DNA of 64,000 nt from Budorcas taxicolor. Taxonomy: Eukaryota > Chordata > Mammalia > Artiodactyla > Bovidae. The notes below the pieces were generated by a model. It was not told where the DNA came from and searched no databases. It saw only the letters and a program-made list of their open reading frames with translations. The DNA is taken from positions 71,303,085-71,367,084 of the forward strand of contig NC_068925.1 in NCBI RefSeq assembly GCF_023091745.1, written 5' to 3'. A program made the position numbers and the translations under genes. Shown here piece by piece: positions 47,336 through 59,935 of this stretch. The first letter of the stretch is position 1. Every line of letters starts with the position of its first letter.

Positions 47336-47556
47336 CATGCCTGCTAAGTTGCTTCAGCCATGTCTGACTGTTTGAAATCCCATGGACTGTAGTCCACCAG
47401 GCTCTTCTGCCCGTGGGATTCTCCAAGCAAGAGTACTGGAGTGGGTTGCCATGCCTTCCTCCAGGGAATCTTCCTGACCTGGGGATCGAACTCATGTCTC
47501 TTACATCTCCTGCACTGGCAAGAGGGTTCTTTACCACTAGTGCTACCTGGGAAGAC
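47336..47556 (-). mobile_element. Bov-tA SINE
   Basis: An inverted copy from 'aagttgcttcagccatgtct' to the head 'accactagtgctacctggga'. Inserted in the old L1. Confidence 0.88.
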
Positions 47557-47561
47557 CCAGT

Positions 47562-47803
47562 GTTAGTCACTCAATCATTTCCAACTCTTTGCAACCCCAT
47601 GAACTATAATCCGCCAAGCTGCTCTGTCCATGGAATTCTCCAAGCAAGAATAATGGAGCAGGTAGTCATTCCCTTCTCCAGGGGATCTTCCCAACCCAGG
47701 GATCGAACTTGGGTCTCTTCCATTGCAAGTGGATTCCTGAATCCATGCCTGGTGGACCACAGTTCATGGGGTTGCAAAGAGTTGGGACATGACTGGGCGA
47801 CTC
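47562..47803 (-). mobile_element. Bov-tA SINE plus opposite-strand Bov-A tail fragment
   Basis: 47562-47735 is an inverted Bov-tA ('tagtcactcaatcatttcca' to 'cattgcaagtggattcc'). 47738-47803 is a plus-strand tail ('gcctggtggaccacagttca' to 'gactgggcgactcc'). The two lie back to back. Confidence 0.8.
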
Positions 47804-48430
47804 CCTATTTATTTTGCCCTTCTTTTTCTCATTTCCTAGGATGGAAACTTAGATAATTGATTTTAGATCTTTCTTCAGTTTTAACATACGCATTCAATGC
47901 TGTCAATTTCCTTCTAAGCACCACTTTCACCATATCTCACAAATGTGAAATTGTTTATTTCTCCTTTCAGTTTTATCAGTTTTTTGTATTATCAGTATAG
48001 TACTAATAATATACCAAACTTAAATTTGGTGAGTACATGTCTAGGACTGCTACATATTCTTAGTGGATTAACCCTTTTATCATTGTATAATTTTCCTGTC
48101 TCCGGTTAATTTTCTTTGCTCTGAAGCCAATTTTTACATTTTCTGTCTGTACTCTTTGTTCTTTCTATTTTCTTTTTCTTGCCTTCCTGTGGGTTACTTG
48201 AATGCTTTTCAGAATCCCATTTGGTTTATCTAGAGCGCTTTTTAGTGTCTCTCTCTCCGCGTCTACCTTTTTTATTGCTCACTCTAGCCATCAGATACAA
48301 ACAACATCTCTGCCTACTGGTGTCATCATTCTACCATTTCAAATGAAGTGCAGAAACCTCACATTCCTTTATACTCCTTCATTTATAATTATCGTAAACA
48401 TTTTCTCTTTACACTTTTAGAACTACATCA

Positions 48431-48621
48431 GGCCCGCATGAAGCAGGGCACCCAGGGCTGGTGCTCTGTAACAGCCTAGAGGGATGGGGCGGGGCGGAGT
48501 GGGAGGATGGGGGACACAGGCGTACCTGTGGCCTACTCATGCCTATGTATGCAAAAGCCATCGCAATACTGTAATGTAATTATCCTCCAATTAAAATAAA
48601 GAAATGATTTTCTTAAAAAAA
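48431..48621 (+). mobile_element. ruminant L1 3' end, short insertion
   Basis: It contains 'gggggacacaggcgtacctg', 'gtaatgtaattatcctccaa' and 'ttaaaataaagaaatg', ending in an A-run. This matches the 3' end of young ruminant L1s as I recall it. Similar short sequences flank it (agaactacatcag, agaacatcag). Confidence 0.65.
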
Positions 48622-49249
48622 GAACATCAGACAGCATAGTTTTTGTTCAACCATAAAACAACTTAGAATACTCCAGAGGGAAAGGAAAACATCCACTCGT
48701 ATTTCACTCTTTTGCTCTTTCTTCCTTAATATTTCAGAATTCCTGCTTTTATTATTTCCTTTCTGTTTAGAGAACTTACTTAAGCTGTTCTCTCACAGCA
48801 GATTATCAAGTGACAAATTCCCTTAGTGTTGCTTCACCCTTTTCTTCAGCCTTCAAAAGGGCTGATTTCCCCTTCATTCTTGACCACTATTTTTCAAGAC
48901 ATAGAAACGGGGTTGACAGCTCTTCTCCAGCACTCCAGTGTTGTGCCATGTCCGCACAGCCTTGATGATTTCTGGTGAGAAAGCCACCGTCATTTGAACT
49001 GTTTCTCCTCAATAAGTAAAGTGCTGCTTTCCTTGCACTGCATTAAAATGAAAGATTTTCCAACCCCAGTTAAGGAACAGAAAGTCACTTATTCCTCTTT
49101 GAATTCTAGACCAAGACACAACTATGTAATTACTGTCCCTCTGGATGAGGACATCTAAGTGTCTTGAACCATGATACTAGATAGCAGTCTCACGTTATAC
49201 CAGTAGGTGTCACTCTATATATGATACATTAAAAGTCACTTAAGTCTCA

Positions 49250-49375
49250 GTTTCATCCCTTCAACAAATATTGACTAAGTGTCCATTATGTTCCAGGCAT
49301 GATTCTGGATGTTGAGATTATAAAGGTGAACAAGAAAGACATGATCTTATTTTCATGAAGCTTACAGTCTAGATA
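49250..49375 (-). mobile_element. L2 3'-end trace
   Basis: 'caacaaatattgactaagtg', 'tgttccaggcatgattctgg' and 'catgaagcttacagtctaga' resemble a reversed L2 3' end. Confidence 0.6.
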
Positions 49376-49546
49376 TTAATAAACAAATCTGCTTTACTTG
49401 TTTTCATTATAAAAGTCTGTCAAATTCTATTCCAAAGGAAATTTTATTTTCCTAAGCTATTAGAGAATAACATTTTAAATAGCTCTTAAAGAACGTATCA
49501 TAATGAAACAGAATTAGAGAATCTATGTTCAGTACAGGTGAGATTG

Positions 49547-49755
49547 GGGCTTCCCTGGTGGCTCAGTGGTAAAAAATCCACCTGCCAATGCAGAAGGCAC
49601 GGGTTCGAGCTCTGGGTCAGGAAGAGCCCCTGGAGAAGGAAATAGTAACCCACTCCAGCATTCTGGCATGGGAAATCCCATGCAGAGGAGCCTAGTGGGC
49701 TACAGTTCATGGGGTCGCAAAAGAGTTGGACACAACTTAGCAACTAAACAACAGC
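49547..49755 (+). mobile_element. Bov-tA SINE
   Basis: A full copy, head 'gggcttccctggtggctcag', B-box-like 'cgggttcgagctctgggtca'. Caggtga occurs on both sides as a likely short target duplication. Confidence 0.9.
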
Positions 49756-50959
49756 AGGTGATGATTAATGTATCTAGTGTATTTTCTAGAATTGACACAA
49801 CACTTCTCTTCCAAACTTTTAAGTTTCTAAACCCAAATATTAGGTATCCTTCATTTCAATGGAGAAGAATTCATCTTTAAAAAAAATTCAAAGTTTTAAA
49901 AAATCTATCTATTCATGTTTTTACAATAGAGACTATTACAAATTTTTAAAGATTTGCAAAGTTTATTAATTCCAAAGTACAGATTTCTTTATTTCTACTT
50001 AGAAAAGTTAAAACGTCCCCTTCTAAACACCAACATACTCCCCCAGTTAACAGAACAAAGATAATAGTGAATTATCATTCTCAGCATAGAATTTAGGGAT
50101 TCCTCCACAGTCAGCATCCTTATTTGGATAAATATGTGAGACTCATAGCTATTACCAGGACTTAAAGGTGACGTACTCATGACTAGAGTCGAGCAATGAA
50201 AGGTCATATTTGTCAAAATAAACAGATCTAAGAGAGGGAGCAGACACAGTACCTCAAAAAAGTATATTTGCCTGCACAGAAATCCAAGAACTTTTAATTA
50301 ATCCAAGAACTATTTAACTGCTATTTTACTTCCCTGAATTCTCAAACTGAATTTTCTCTAATCTGGGAAGGCTAGAAAAAAATATGGTTAAGGAAATATT
50401 TCAGGATCAAAAGTTCTATTGCTTAGAATTCTTTAACTTCAAAATTCAGTCAAATAAATTTCTCTGAGACAAACTGATGCTGATAAGAATTTAAAAAGAC
50501 CACAACAACTTCATGTAATATCTAACCTAATATTCTTTTTGAAATACCTCAAATTACCTGAAATATATTCCACATTATTCAATTTTAGCTTAGAATCACA
50601 CACATACTTTAGAACACAAGAAGCAGTGAATGAATGTGAAGTTATAAATAAACACTAAGGTGCTTCATAAAGGATTGACTGACATTAAAAAGATTAAATT
50701 AATTTATATCTAATATTAAGGCATTTTCTTTCACTTTGAAAGGTATTAAAATAGTGGTGGTTGACCAAAAATATTTAAAACTGGCTTATGGGGTATGATT
50801 TTACAATTACTCAAAAACTTTCTGACGCCCCAGCACTGTTGTTTGGCATACCTGAGACGGCACCAAATCTGGGGAAACTGAATGGCAGAGACACCTGCTA
50901 TCACAATACTTGGATTTCAAATATAAAAATGTGAGTGTGTAAAGGGGGATTTAGTGTAC

Positions 50960-51225
50960 AGGGGAAAAACACAGTTCTTGGTGTTACAATGATCCTGGTT
51001 TGAATTCCAGTACTATAAATATTTCTATGTGACTTTTGGGGCAAGTTACTTAAACTGTTCTGAACATCACTTTTCCACCAAGATGCAAATAACAGGGCTG
51101 AAAAAGGATTATGTTGTTTATACTATAAACATACATAAAACATTGTATTATGTTGTTTATATTACATAAATTGCCTAATACATGATCTGATACATAGTAG
51201 GTACTCAAGAAACAGTATTTATTAA
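50960..51225 (+). mobile_element. MIR SINE (old)
   Basis: Landmarks in order: 'gggcaagttacttaaactgt', 'aataacagggctgaaaaagg' and 'atacatagtaggtactcaag'. Confidence 0.6.
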
Positions 51226-51602
51226 GAGAGCACCATACTTCTTTTTGACCATTAGACTGACTATACCAGTTAATGCTGAACAACTACTGACTCACTAGTG
51301 TTTGTAACTAACACACAGTGTATCTTTATCTGCTATAACAGGTTTATAAAATCAAACTCTTTACTAGACTGAATGCCAACAAATAAGCACCTTCTCCTTT
51401 AACATAACATATTTTGCATGACCTTAGATGAATTGCTTAGATAAAAGCTTTTTCTTTTCTGCTTTTGTTATTTTAAAGTGCAGATGCATTTGAGTCATTT
51501 TCTCCTTTTGTTTCATATCCTTAAGATCCAAAGCTTCAAAGACATAATGTCAGCATGTAGTCGATTTATTACTGAACTCTTGAAGAGACACTGAAGAATT
51601 AC

Positions 51603-51688
51603 CTTGTCAATCACCCCAAGGACTCTGAAGGCCTTCAGCTCCTCGGCAGGGCTCCTTAGGTTCCAAGGGGGCCTTGAACTTAGTGATC
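51603..51688 (-). CDS. RPS6KC1: RPS6KC1 internal exon (about exon 8): linker and kinase beta1
   Basis: This 86-nt exon has a CATTAGCCTCCAG acceptor (AG at 51689-51690) and a GACAAG/GTAATT donor (GT at 51601-51602). The first two bases (GA) complete a Gly codon, then 28 codons read SLSSRPPWNLRSPAEELK and AFRVLGVIDK, ending in phase 0. This joins in frame to the 48-nt exon 29.1 kb downstream in transcript direction. The sequence links the region after the MIT domain to the first strand of the kinase-like domain. It is more GC-rich than the surrounding intron. The preceding exon (after the MIT domain, ending ...QPP in the human protein as I recall it) was not found between 51689 and 64000. Confidence 0.93.
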
Positions 51689-52799
51689 CTGGAGGCTAAT
51701 GGAAGATATCAAAGATTACACATCAATCAGGGAGGTACTTGAAGGAAGACTGCCTGCTGAAGCAAATGCCAGGCCAAAGGAACTAAATTTATCATAAATC
51801 AGAGAATGGAAAGATGAAAGGAGGAAGTTTCTGTTTGTCTGTAATATAAAGTAAAAAAAAAATAATAAAATCAAAAATGAAGGAAATCAAAAAGAAAAAG
51901 CAAGAAAAAAGTTGCAAGTAAATAAATCATGATAACACTGGAAACAAGATTTTAAAAAGAAAAATTAATGAGCTGATACAGTTTCCAAAGCAACAATTCA
52001 ATTCAGAACTGTACAGCTATAATGAAACTTTGTAACAAATGGATAACTGAACCGACAATCAATCACAGCATTATATTTGTCCCAGAAGGCTCAAGAGTAA
52101 TTTAGAAGAAAAAGACTAAAAAACAATAGATAAACTTGGGGAGAGAGGGAACATGAGTCATCTTCTCTCATCATAAAACTACAGTTCTTTAATGCTACTT
52201 TTAAAATACATACTATGTATGTTAAGAGGGATTGGCAAATTTAAGGTCAACCAGAATTGCTAATAATGGTGAAGAATTAAGAAACTCTATCCCATAACCA
52301 ATAATTATTAGAACTGAGATTGGTTAAGCCTAGAAAAGAGATGATTTACAGAAGAAAATGTCTTTTAAATATTTGAACACCTGTGATGTGGAACACTTCA
52401 TCTGTTCACCATAATAAAAAGTGCAAAAAAGATCAATGAATACAGAAGGGATATTTCAGTACCACTTACAATAAAATAATAATCCTAACTTCCCATCCAT
52501 TGGTCTTAGTTTTTCACTACCAGTAATACAAAACATTAGACTAGATAAATTCCAAAGACCTTTCCATTTGGCATTTACAATCAGAAAGCAATCCTTTATT
52601 AACCTTTATATTAAAATGGTGATGCGATGACAGGACACACAAAGCCTTATTATATCTTCAAAACAGACCTTTCTGTTCTCAACAATCTGTTAGAATACAG
52701 AGGAAACATTTATCACCCCACTGAGTGGCTACTGATAAATAACCTGGTTAACCAAATGTTATGATTACTGGAGTTACTGAGTTACCATTTTCTATACTT

Positions 52800-52900
52800 C
52801 AAGTCCTAGCGCAGCCCAACATCACTAGACAAGAAGCTCCTTGAGAACAGGAAGTGTGCCTTATTCACCTGTATATTCACAGCGCCTAGCATGCTGGTTG
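52800..52900 (+). mobile_element. L2 3'-end trace
   Basis: 'agaagctccttgagaacagg', 'tattcacagcgcctagcatg'. Confidence 0.5.
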
Positions 52901-53399
52901 GAAGCCAAGAGGAAGAGCAGAAAAGAAAGGAAGGAGGAAGAGAGGAGAGAGACAAGTGAGGGAGGTCACATAGACAAATCAGGTGTCTTTAACAGCTAGG
53001 AAAACTATCACTTTGTGCAATTAGCTTTCAAAATTTTTTTTGTTTGTTCTTAGGTTTAGCAAGCAAACACTAACTTCAATATACCTAAAGAGGTGATATT
53101 TTAAAAAGATAACTCTTTACTTTTTAAAGAAACTTGAGAATGTTGGTGATAATGGAAACTCAACAGGGTGGTAATAATCTTTTCAAATCTATGTAATTTC
53201 CACTTCTAGGATATGTTTCCAAAAAATTATATTTTTAATATCTCACTTATATTAAGTGCTGAGCTAGATGACATAAAACACAGATACATCTCTGTCTCCC
53301 TAAAGCTTAAAATCCAAGGCGAATTTTTAAAGCTAGAAAAAACTTAGCAGGGCATTTTAATAGAAATAAAACAGAAATACAGACTCTTCTCTCTTAATC

Positions 53400-53590
53400 T
53401 ATGTTATATTATTTCATCCTCATACCTCACCCTGGTCTGAGTGTAGTACTTACAAGAAGTTATCATTATAATCTCATTTTACAGATAAATAAAAGGAAGT
53501 TCAGAATGGTTGGCAGTTTACAGTCAGAAAGAGCAGTGAAAGATCCCAGACTAGATCCTAACTCCTTACTTGATTGCTTGCAGTCCTTCT
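53400..53590 (+). mobile_element. MIR-like trace
   Basis: 'ataatctcattttacagata' followed by 'gatcccagactagatcctaa' resembles the MIR core. Confidence 0.45.
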
Positions 53591-55275
53591 GCTACACAAC
53601 ACATTCTGATGATTAAAAATTCGGCTCTCCCTACTCTATTATCAAGGAAGCCTCAAGAACTGCTTGTGATTTTTGTAAAAGGAATGGCTAGAAAACATAA
53701 GAGGAAAAAAAATAACATGGCCAAACATGTCCAACATCCCTATCTCTTACTCATCCCTCTTATTCACTGATGTCATAGGATCTTTCAGTTTCCAAGGAAA
53801 GTTATCAGTTCACTTTATCAATCTCAACAGCAGATAGAAAACCACAAGCTCTCTACTGTGTCTTTCAATAAATTACCATGCCCACTATGTGCATGATAAC
53901 TGAAAGGGATAAAAATCATCAAAAGACACAGTCCCTAGTTTCAAGACATTTACAATTGACTTGAAGAGATAAGCTAAACACATGAAAACTTAAATAACAG
54001 TAAAACATTTTTTAAAAATATAAGACAATAGAGATAAGTCATTAGTCAATGTATGATAAACTGTGGTCTCAGAAAGAAGTGAAATCAAAGGGGATTTTAA
54101 ATGTTATATAGAAATAACGTCAGGAAAGGATATTATACATAGGATTGGGGAAAAAAACTGGCTTGGTAGGGGGAAAATGTTGAAATTGTAGAACAGAGGA
54201 AAATAAAATTACACATTTAATGTTGGTTGGTTTTACTGCTTTTAACAGGCCTTGAATGCCAAGAAGAAAAGTCTGGACTATGTTCTCCAGAATCTAGAAA
54301 ACAAGTTTTTGTACAAGAAGCAACTCAACGAAACAGTATTTAGTAAGGTTACTTTTGCAAAGACAGGAATGGTGAAATTGTAATGGGGAAAGACCAAAGG
54401 CAAAGTGATCATTCAAGTTCTCTTTCTACTTTAACCATCTATAAAAGTCTAAGATCAGAGAAACGAACAAAGAAAGATCATGAAATAAAATCATCAATAA
54501 AAAATCCTGTATTTCTGATATGCAGTGTTTAAATTGGGTAGAATCCCTATAGATCTATTCCTTTTTTTAGATGGCAAAAGGAAACATAAATCCACAGAAT
54601 TTTAAGAACAGAAGAGGCAGAGATCAAGTCCAACATTCTTTTTTTTTTTTTCAGATGAGAAAACTGAAAAGCAGCAAGGTTTAGCAATCTGGCTAAGATG
54701 ACAAAACTAAGTAATAGATAAGAGGGGATTAGATCTTATTTATATAATTACATAACACTGTTTAAAGGAACTTCAGCAGATACTGTTGGGGCAGGGTAAA
54801 TGGAAATATTTCTAGGCAATATGGCTCATTTCCTTAAGGAAGAAAATAAAAATTTTACTTCTTTGTATCAGCTACAATATCAGAAGATGCCTAGAGAAAC
54901 AAAAAGTTCAAAACTAAATACAGGAGGTGTGGAAGCAGGGGGGAAACACAAGAATATGTGATAATCCACCAACTTTCAGAAGCAAAGATGGCACGTATGT
55001 ATCACGCAACTGCTCCAGCCTATGGCAGACTCTCTTAGTCCACACTCTGTCTTGCACTTGGCGGCCACCACCAGTGGACCAGAGTTATCAGCACACCAGC
55101 GAGACCTATTTACTATCACTGTCTGACACTGTCTACATGGCTAAAGTGAAGCTTGCCTTTGTTTTCATTTGGGTTCTTTTTTTTTTAAGTTGTTACTTAT
55201 TCAGCCCAGAGTGTTTTTTACTTGATATTATTCCCTTTTCTGAATGAGATCTATCTCAATTCTTAACGATCTGTT

Positions 55276-55425
55276 AGTGGGGTACTTTTCAAACGTTTAA
55301 CATGCATGCGCATTACCTAAGGACTTGATGAAAATGGAGATTCAGACTCAGTCCGTCCGTGGTAGAGCCCGTGAATCTGCATTTCCAAGAAGCTACCAGG
55401 TGATGCTGAGCTGCTGGTCCACCAC
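55276..55425 (+). mobile_element. MER5-type hAT fragment
   Basis: 'cttttcaaacgtttaacatg', 'gcgcattacctaaggacttg', 'cccgtgaatctgcatttcca' and 'gctaccaggtgatgctgagc' match the layout of MER5A-like elements. Confidence 0.6.
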
Positions 55426-56095
55426 CTGTATGTGGAATAGGGTTAGCTACTTGTCCTTAAGTAACCTGAGAGTTAAGTCAGCATTATCTGGGTGGCAACA
55501 AGCAGTCAAAGGCAGAAGAAAAGTTCCACCAAGAACATATCAAGAATCCACACTCTGAAACCATGATAGCTAACTGCACTAGTTTCTGAACTTGGCTTCA
55601 TCTATAGATTTTTGGCTTTGCTGAGGCTTTCCCTGGCAACCTACTAACCCCCAGTACTCAGCCTCCTAAACAAGTCGCTCTTGGGTCACACAAGCATGAC
55701 TCCTAACTGCGGTCCTATTACTGATCTGGAGCGCACCTGACTGCCACCTTTGCTTTGCCCATGTCTCATTAAGGGTGACACAACACTCGTTCTAAAGTAT
55801 TTGCTGAAGAAGAATTGAGACATACCAGTGACACTAGTAAACAAAATGTACAACAGTGAAATACTGTCAATATTATAGCAACTATACTCAGACTCTATGA
55901 AATACTCAGGAAATGCATACATTCTACACACAACTGTCCCTGGAACCAACACACATGAGACTGACTCCAGGATCGCCATGAATACTGAAATGCACAGATG
56001 CTCAAGTCCCTTATGTAAAATGGTGTGGTGCTTATATAACCTATGTAATCCACCCATGTATTTTAAATCATCTCTAACTACTTATCGTAGAACGC

Positions 56096-56222
56096 AAGGG
56101 CACCCCACTCCAATACTCTTGCCTGGAAAATCCCATGGACGGAGGAGCCTGGTGGGCTGCAGTCCATGGGCTCGCACAGAGTCAGACATGACTGAAGCGA
56201 CTTAGCAGCAGCAGCAGCAGCA
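56096..56222 (+). mobile_element. Bov-A-type SINE, 5'-truncated, (AGC)n tail
   Basis: It starts in the middle of the SINE ('ccccactccaatactcttgc') and ends 'gaagcgacttagcagcagca' with about six AGC units. Confidence 0.88.
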
Positions 56223-56579
56223 TTTTGTCTCCCCAACTATTTTCAGTTTGTAGTTGATTTAATCCACAAATGTGGAGCCCATGTATGCAGAAGGCCCACT
56301 GTGTTTCCATTCATACCTTATAACTGCCAGTAAAAACTGCATTCATACTTTAGAAACTACACAGTCTTTTACGTCCTAAATTTAGACCATTCACTTTTTC
56401 TAAATTTCATTGATCTTGAGTTTTAAATTCCTAGAGCTAAAAATAGCAAATGAGCTATTCCATGTCTTTAACAGGGAAATCTCCTCTAAAGCTACTAACT
56501 CTTAAATCATTCAAAGTCATCTACAGTTCAAAAAGAGGAAAAAGAAATCCATCTCCTTTAGTTAAAACTGCAACTTTAA

Positions 56580-56781
56580 GTGAAAGTTTTAGTTGTTCAG
56601 TCGTGTCCAACTCTTTGCAACTCCATGGACTGTAGCCCACCAGGTTCCTCTATTCATGGAATTCTCAGGACAAGAATACTAGAGTGGTTTGCCATTTCCT
56701 TCTCCAGGGGATCTTCCTGACCCAGGGATCGAACCCAGGTCTCCTACACTGCAGGTGAATTCTTTATCATCCGAGCCACCA
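56580..56781 (-). mobile_element. Bov-tA SINE
   Basis: An inverted copy from 'ttgttcagtcgtgtccaact' to 'attctttatcatccgagcca'. Confidence 0.9.
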
Positions 56782-57372
56782 TATCTTTAGTTTACGCAAA
56801 GATCTTTTTTTTTTTTTTGAGATTTGGTCTTTAAATTTCCTCGGAGCTTTTTAGTAATGAAGAAAAGAAAGAGTAGGACAGTGCTTTTGCTCCTTTCTGT
56901 CCTTTTTTTGAAAAAGATATTATCAACAACAACTGGAAAAATTTGGAACTTTTTATTTACTGCATGAGAGTCTCAAATAAATTCAATAAAGCTAAAGCTT
57001 GAACCATCACAGAAAACTCGGGTAAAGTAACTCATGACCTAGACTGCCCCAAAGGAAAAACACTGATCAACAACAAATTCAAAACTGAAAAGGAAGATTC
57101 TTTTATTTTCTTAATAACCAGGCGAGAAACAAATGTTTGTTTGTGTATTCAAGAAAAAGATCGGCTCTGCAGAGAATTAAAGACTTGCCAAAAATCATTT
57201 AAATCAATTCACTTGTTGTATTGGTTGACAGTATGGTCCAAATATGGTTAAAGAAGAGAAATAAATTCATCAAGCTAATCAAGAACCTCCAAAAGACATT
57301 TACATTAAAGTTCAGACAAGAAATAATCAAGCGTGACTCTAACCTAAATAAAGGCCAGGTTTAATAGAGTAA

Positions 57373-57590
57373 GGGCTTCCCAGGTGGCACAGTGATAGAA
57401 CCTGCCTGCCAACGCAGGAGACATAGGAGATGTGGTTTCAATCCGTGGGTTCGGAAGATTCCCCTGGGGGAGGAATTTGCAACCCATTCCAGTATTGTTG
57501 CCTGGAAAATTCTACAAATGGAGGAACCTGGAGGTCCATGAGGTGACAAAGAGTTTCAGAAAAGATTGAGCCACATGTATGCGTGCGGAG

Positions 57591-57592
<2 letters not shown>
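57373..57592 (+). mobile_element. Bov-tA SINE with CA-repeat tail
   Basis: Head 'gggcttcccaggtggcacag' and a diverged Bov-A tail running into the CA repeat at 57593. Confidence 0.88.

Positions 57593-57627
<35 letters not shown>
57593..57627 (+). repeat. (CA)n microsatellite
   Basis: About 17 CA units at the tail of the SINE. The reverse strand reads as a spurious Cys-Val repeat. Confidence 0.95.
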
Positions 57628-57628
<1 letters not shown>

Positions 57629-57869
57629 TAATACGGTAAAATACGAAAGTGAAAATAAAAAGTAAATGCTTACTCCAAAAGAAAAACACCTTGCTCTTAA
57701 TTGCCTAAGAACTGGGGAAAAAAATCCTAACATATCAAATCTAACTCACTAGGTACCCCTTTTTAACCCCTGGTGATACAGGTTTTTATTAGTCTACATG
57801 GCTCTTACAATTCTAACGTTCGTCACCTCAATTATGCACACATACTGGCTCCCCAATTATGCTTTAGGG

Positions 57870-58062
57870 CAGTGGTCCCAAACCTTTCTGGCACCAGGGA
57901 CTGGCTTCACGGAAGACAATTTTTCCATTGACCGGTTGGAAGGGGGATGGTTTGGGGACGATTCAAGCACATTACATTAATTGTGCACTTTATTTCTTTT
58001 ATTATTACATCAACTCCATCTCAGATCACCATGCATTAGATCCCAGAGGTTGGGAACCCCTG
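57870..58062 (+). mobile_element. nonautonomous hAT transposon with intact target duplication
   Basis: A 193-bp element with imperfect terminal inverted repeats (cagtggtcccaaacct and aggttgggaacccctg). It is flanked by an exact 8-bp duplication, ctttaggg, at 57862-57869 and 58063-58070. Eight-bp duplications are diagnostic of hAT elements. It has no coding capacity. Confidence 0.88.
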
Positions 58063-58392
58063 CTTTAGGGTATGCAAGAGCAGAGATTGTGCTGAAATAA
58101 CTCCAATGCACACCTAGTTTGATACTGTATACACACTGAGTCTTAGATGCTAGTGAATTTATACAATCTAATACAATCAGCTTCCCTATACTAAATCTCT
58201 TTTATTTTCATTTAAAGCTATGCCTGAAAGAAAATTCTGACTGATACACATCATGGTTCCTTTCTCAAAGTCAAAAGTTACATGGCAGGCTTTATATATT
58301 TATTTGCTTAATAAGTTATTGCCTTATAAAAGTGATTATGGGGAACTGTAACAGAGAATGTATAAATAGGGAGCTTGAATGAGTAAGGATGA

Positions 58393-59205
58393 GTAGAAAT
58401 GCCAGGCTGGATGACTCACAAGCTGGAATCAAGATTGCTGGGAGAAATACCAACAACCTCAGATATGCAGATAATACCACTCTAACGACAGAAAATGAAG
58501 AGGAATTACTGAGCCTCTTGACGAAGGTCAAAGAGGAGAGTGAAAAAGCTGGCTTGAAACTCAACATTAAAAAAACTAAGATCACAGCATCTAGCCCCAT
58601 TACTTCATGGCAAATAGCTGGAGAATAAAATGGAAACACAGTGACAGATTTTATTTTCTTGGGCTCTAAAATCACTGTGGACGGTGACTGCAGCCACAAA
58701 ATTAAGAGATGCTTGTTTCTTGGAAGAAAAGCTATGACCAATCTAGAGAGCATATTAAAAAGCAAAGATATCACTTTGCCGACAAAGGTCCATACAGTCA
58801 AAGCTATGTTTTTTTTTCAGTACTCATGTATGGATGTGAGAATTGGACCATAAAGAAGGCTTAGCACCAAAGAATTAATGCTTTCAAATAGTGGTGCTGG
58901 AGAAGACTATTGAGAGACCCTTAGACTGCAGTCTATCCTAAAAGAAATCAACCCTAAATAGTCACTGGAAGGACTGATGCTGAAGCTCCAACACCTTGCC
59001 AACTGATGCGAAGTGATGACGCACTGGAAAAGACTCTGATGCTGGGAAAGACTGAAGAGGACGGCAGAGGATGAGATGGTAGGACAGCATCACCAATTCA
59101 ATGGACACAAATCTGAGCAAACTGGAGGACACAGTGGAGGACAGAAGAGCGTGGTGAGCTACAGTCCATGGGTCACAAAGAGTCAGACACAACTCAGCAA
59201 CTGAA
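58393..59205 (+). mobile_element. diverged BovB 3' fragment
   Basis: It contains motif C as YADNTTLTTE and then the C-terminal ORF in pieces, with a T-run at 58808-58817 and several deletions before the tail 'cacaactcagcaactgaaca'. It is more diverged than the other copies, so probably older. Confidence 0.85.
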
Positions 59206-59469
59206 CAGCAGATACTACTGCAGTCCTACTGCTAAAAAATCACATCTAAGTACACCCGCACTGTCCAAGCCCATGTCGTTCAAGACCAACTGTACTGACA
59301 TACAAGATGGAGTTAGTTAAAAAAAAAAAATTAAGTTCATAGAGGACCATCCTATTTAATATGCTTATCAGTGTCCCCCCAAAACAGATGGAGAATATAC
59401 ACACTGGACTGCACATAGGGCCAGTTGCCAACTCCACAGAAAATAGGAACCGAATTCAAAGCAACCTTC

Positions 59470-59935
59470 AGATAAACAGTCCATTTAAAAATGCTTAAAT
59501 GCAATCCTGCCATTTGCAACAACATGCTTGGACTTAGAGGATATTAGGCTAAGTAAACTAAATCAGACAGGAAAGACAAATAGCATATGATTGCACTTAT
59601 ATAATCTAAAAAAACAAATGTATAAACGTAACAAAATAGAAACAGACACAGAATACAAACTGGTGGTTGCCAGAAGGGAGGTGGGGAGAGTTGAGTGAAA
59701 TAGGTAAAGGAGATTAAGAGGTAAGAACTTTCAGTTTAAAGTAAATAAGTCAGCACAAGGAACACTGTTAATAGTACTGTAATAACTTTATATGGTAATA
59801 GATGATAACTAGACTTACTATGATGCATGTTTTGCAATATATAAATGTACTGAATCACTATGCTATACACCTAAAACTAATACAATATCGTTAAGTCACT
59901 TATACTTCATTAAAAATAATTTTTAATTTTAAAAT
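59470..59935 (+). mobile_element. old L1 3' end
   Basis: 'aacatgcttggacttagagg', 'gcatatgattgcacttatat', 'ctggtggttgccagaaggga' and 'tatgctatacacctaaaact' are in the order of L1 3' UTRs of the L1MA type. Confidence 0.7.

Larger units (their letters stand above)
43635..48420 (-). mobile_element. old L1 LINE (ORF2 to 3' UTR), heavily interrupted
   Basis: Read on the minus strand. The 3' UTR is at 43635-44030 (antisense landmarks 'ccattatgaacatcttgcag', 'aacatgtatccaccactata'). The ORF2 C-terminal part is at about 45975-46262 (HKSNKIYTALYEENHKTL). The RT segment is at 46407-46691 (INVIQHIYKLKKKNHIILSI, then DYKKAYGIIQYPFMIKTLSK). More diverged upstream sequence reaches about 48420. It is broken by Bov-tA copies at 44064, 44690, 47336 and 47562, and by a minisatellite at 45397. 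No functional frame remains. Confidence 0.85.
22472..51602 (-). other. RPS6KC1: RPS6KC1 intron (about intron 8), 29.1 kb
   Basis: A long intron from donor GTAATT (51601-51602) to acceptor TTGTAG (22472-22473). It holds four BovB clusters, an antisense L1 with a minisatellite, a MaLR-like LTR and many SINEs, each listed. Positions 29600-34650 are largely free of recognisable young repeats and include a stretch that reads like conserved non-coding DNA (30380-31150). Positions 40850-43600 and 49760-51600 contain only weak old-repeat traces. Confidence 0.85.

Noticed and set aside
49197..49212. Second CTCF-like motif (ccagtaggtgtcac).
   Set aside because: It departs from the core at key G positions and is too weak to list.
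57512..57733. Cys-Val repeat ORF on the minus strand.
   Set aside because: It is only the translation of the CA microsatellite.
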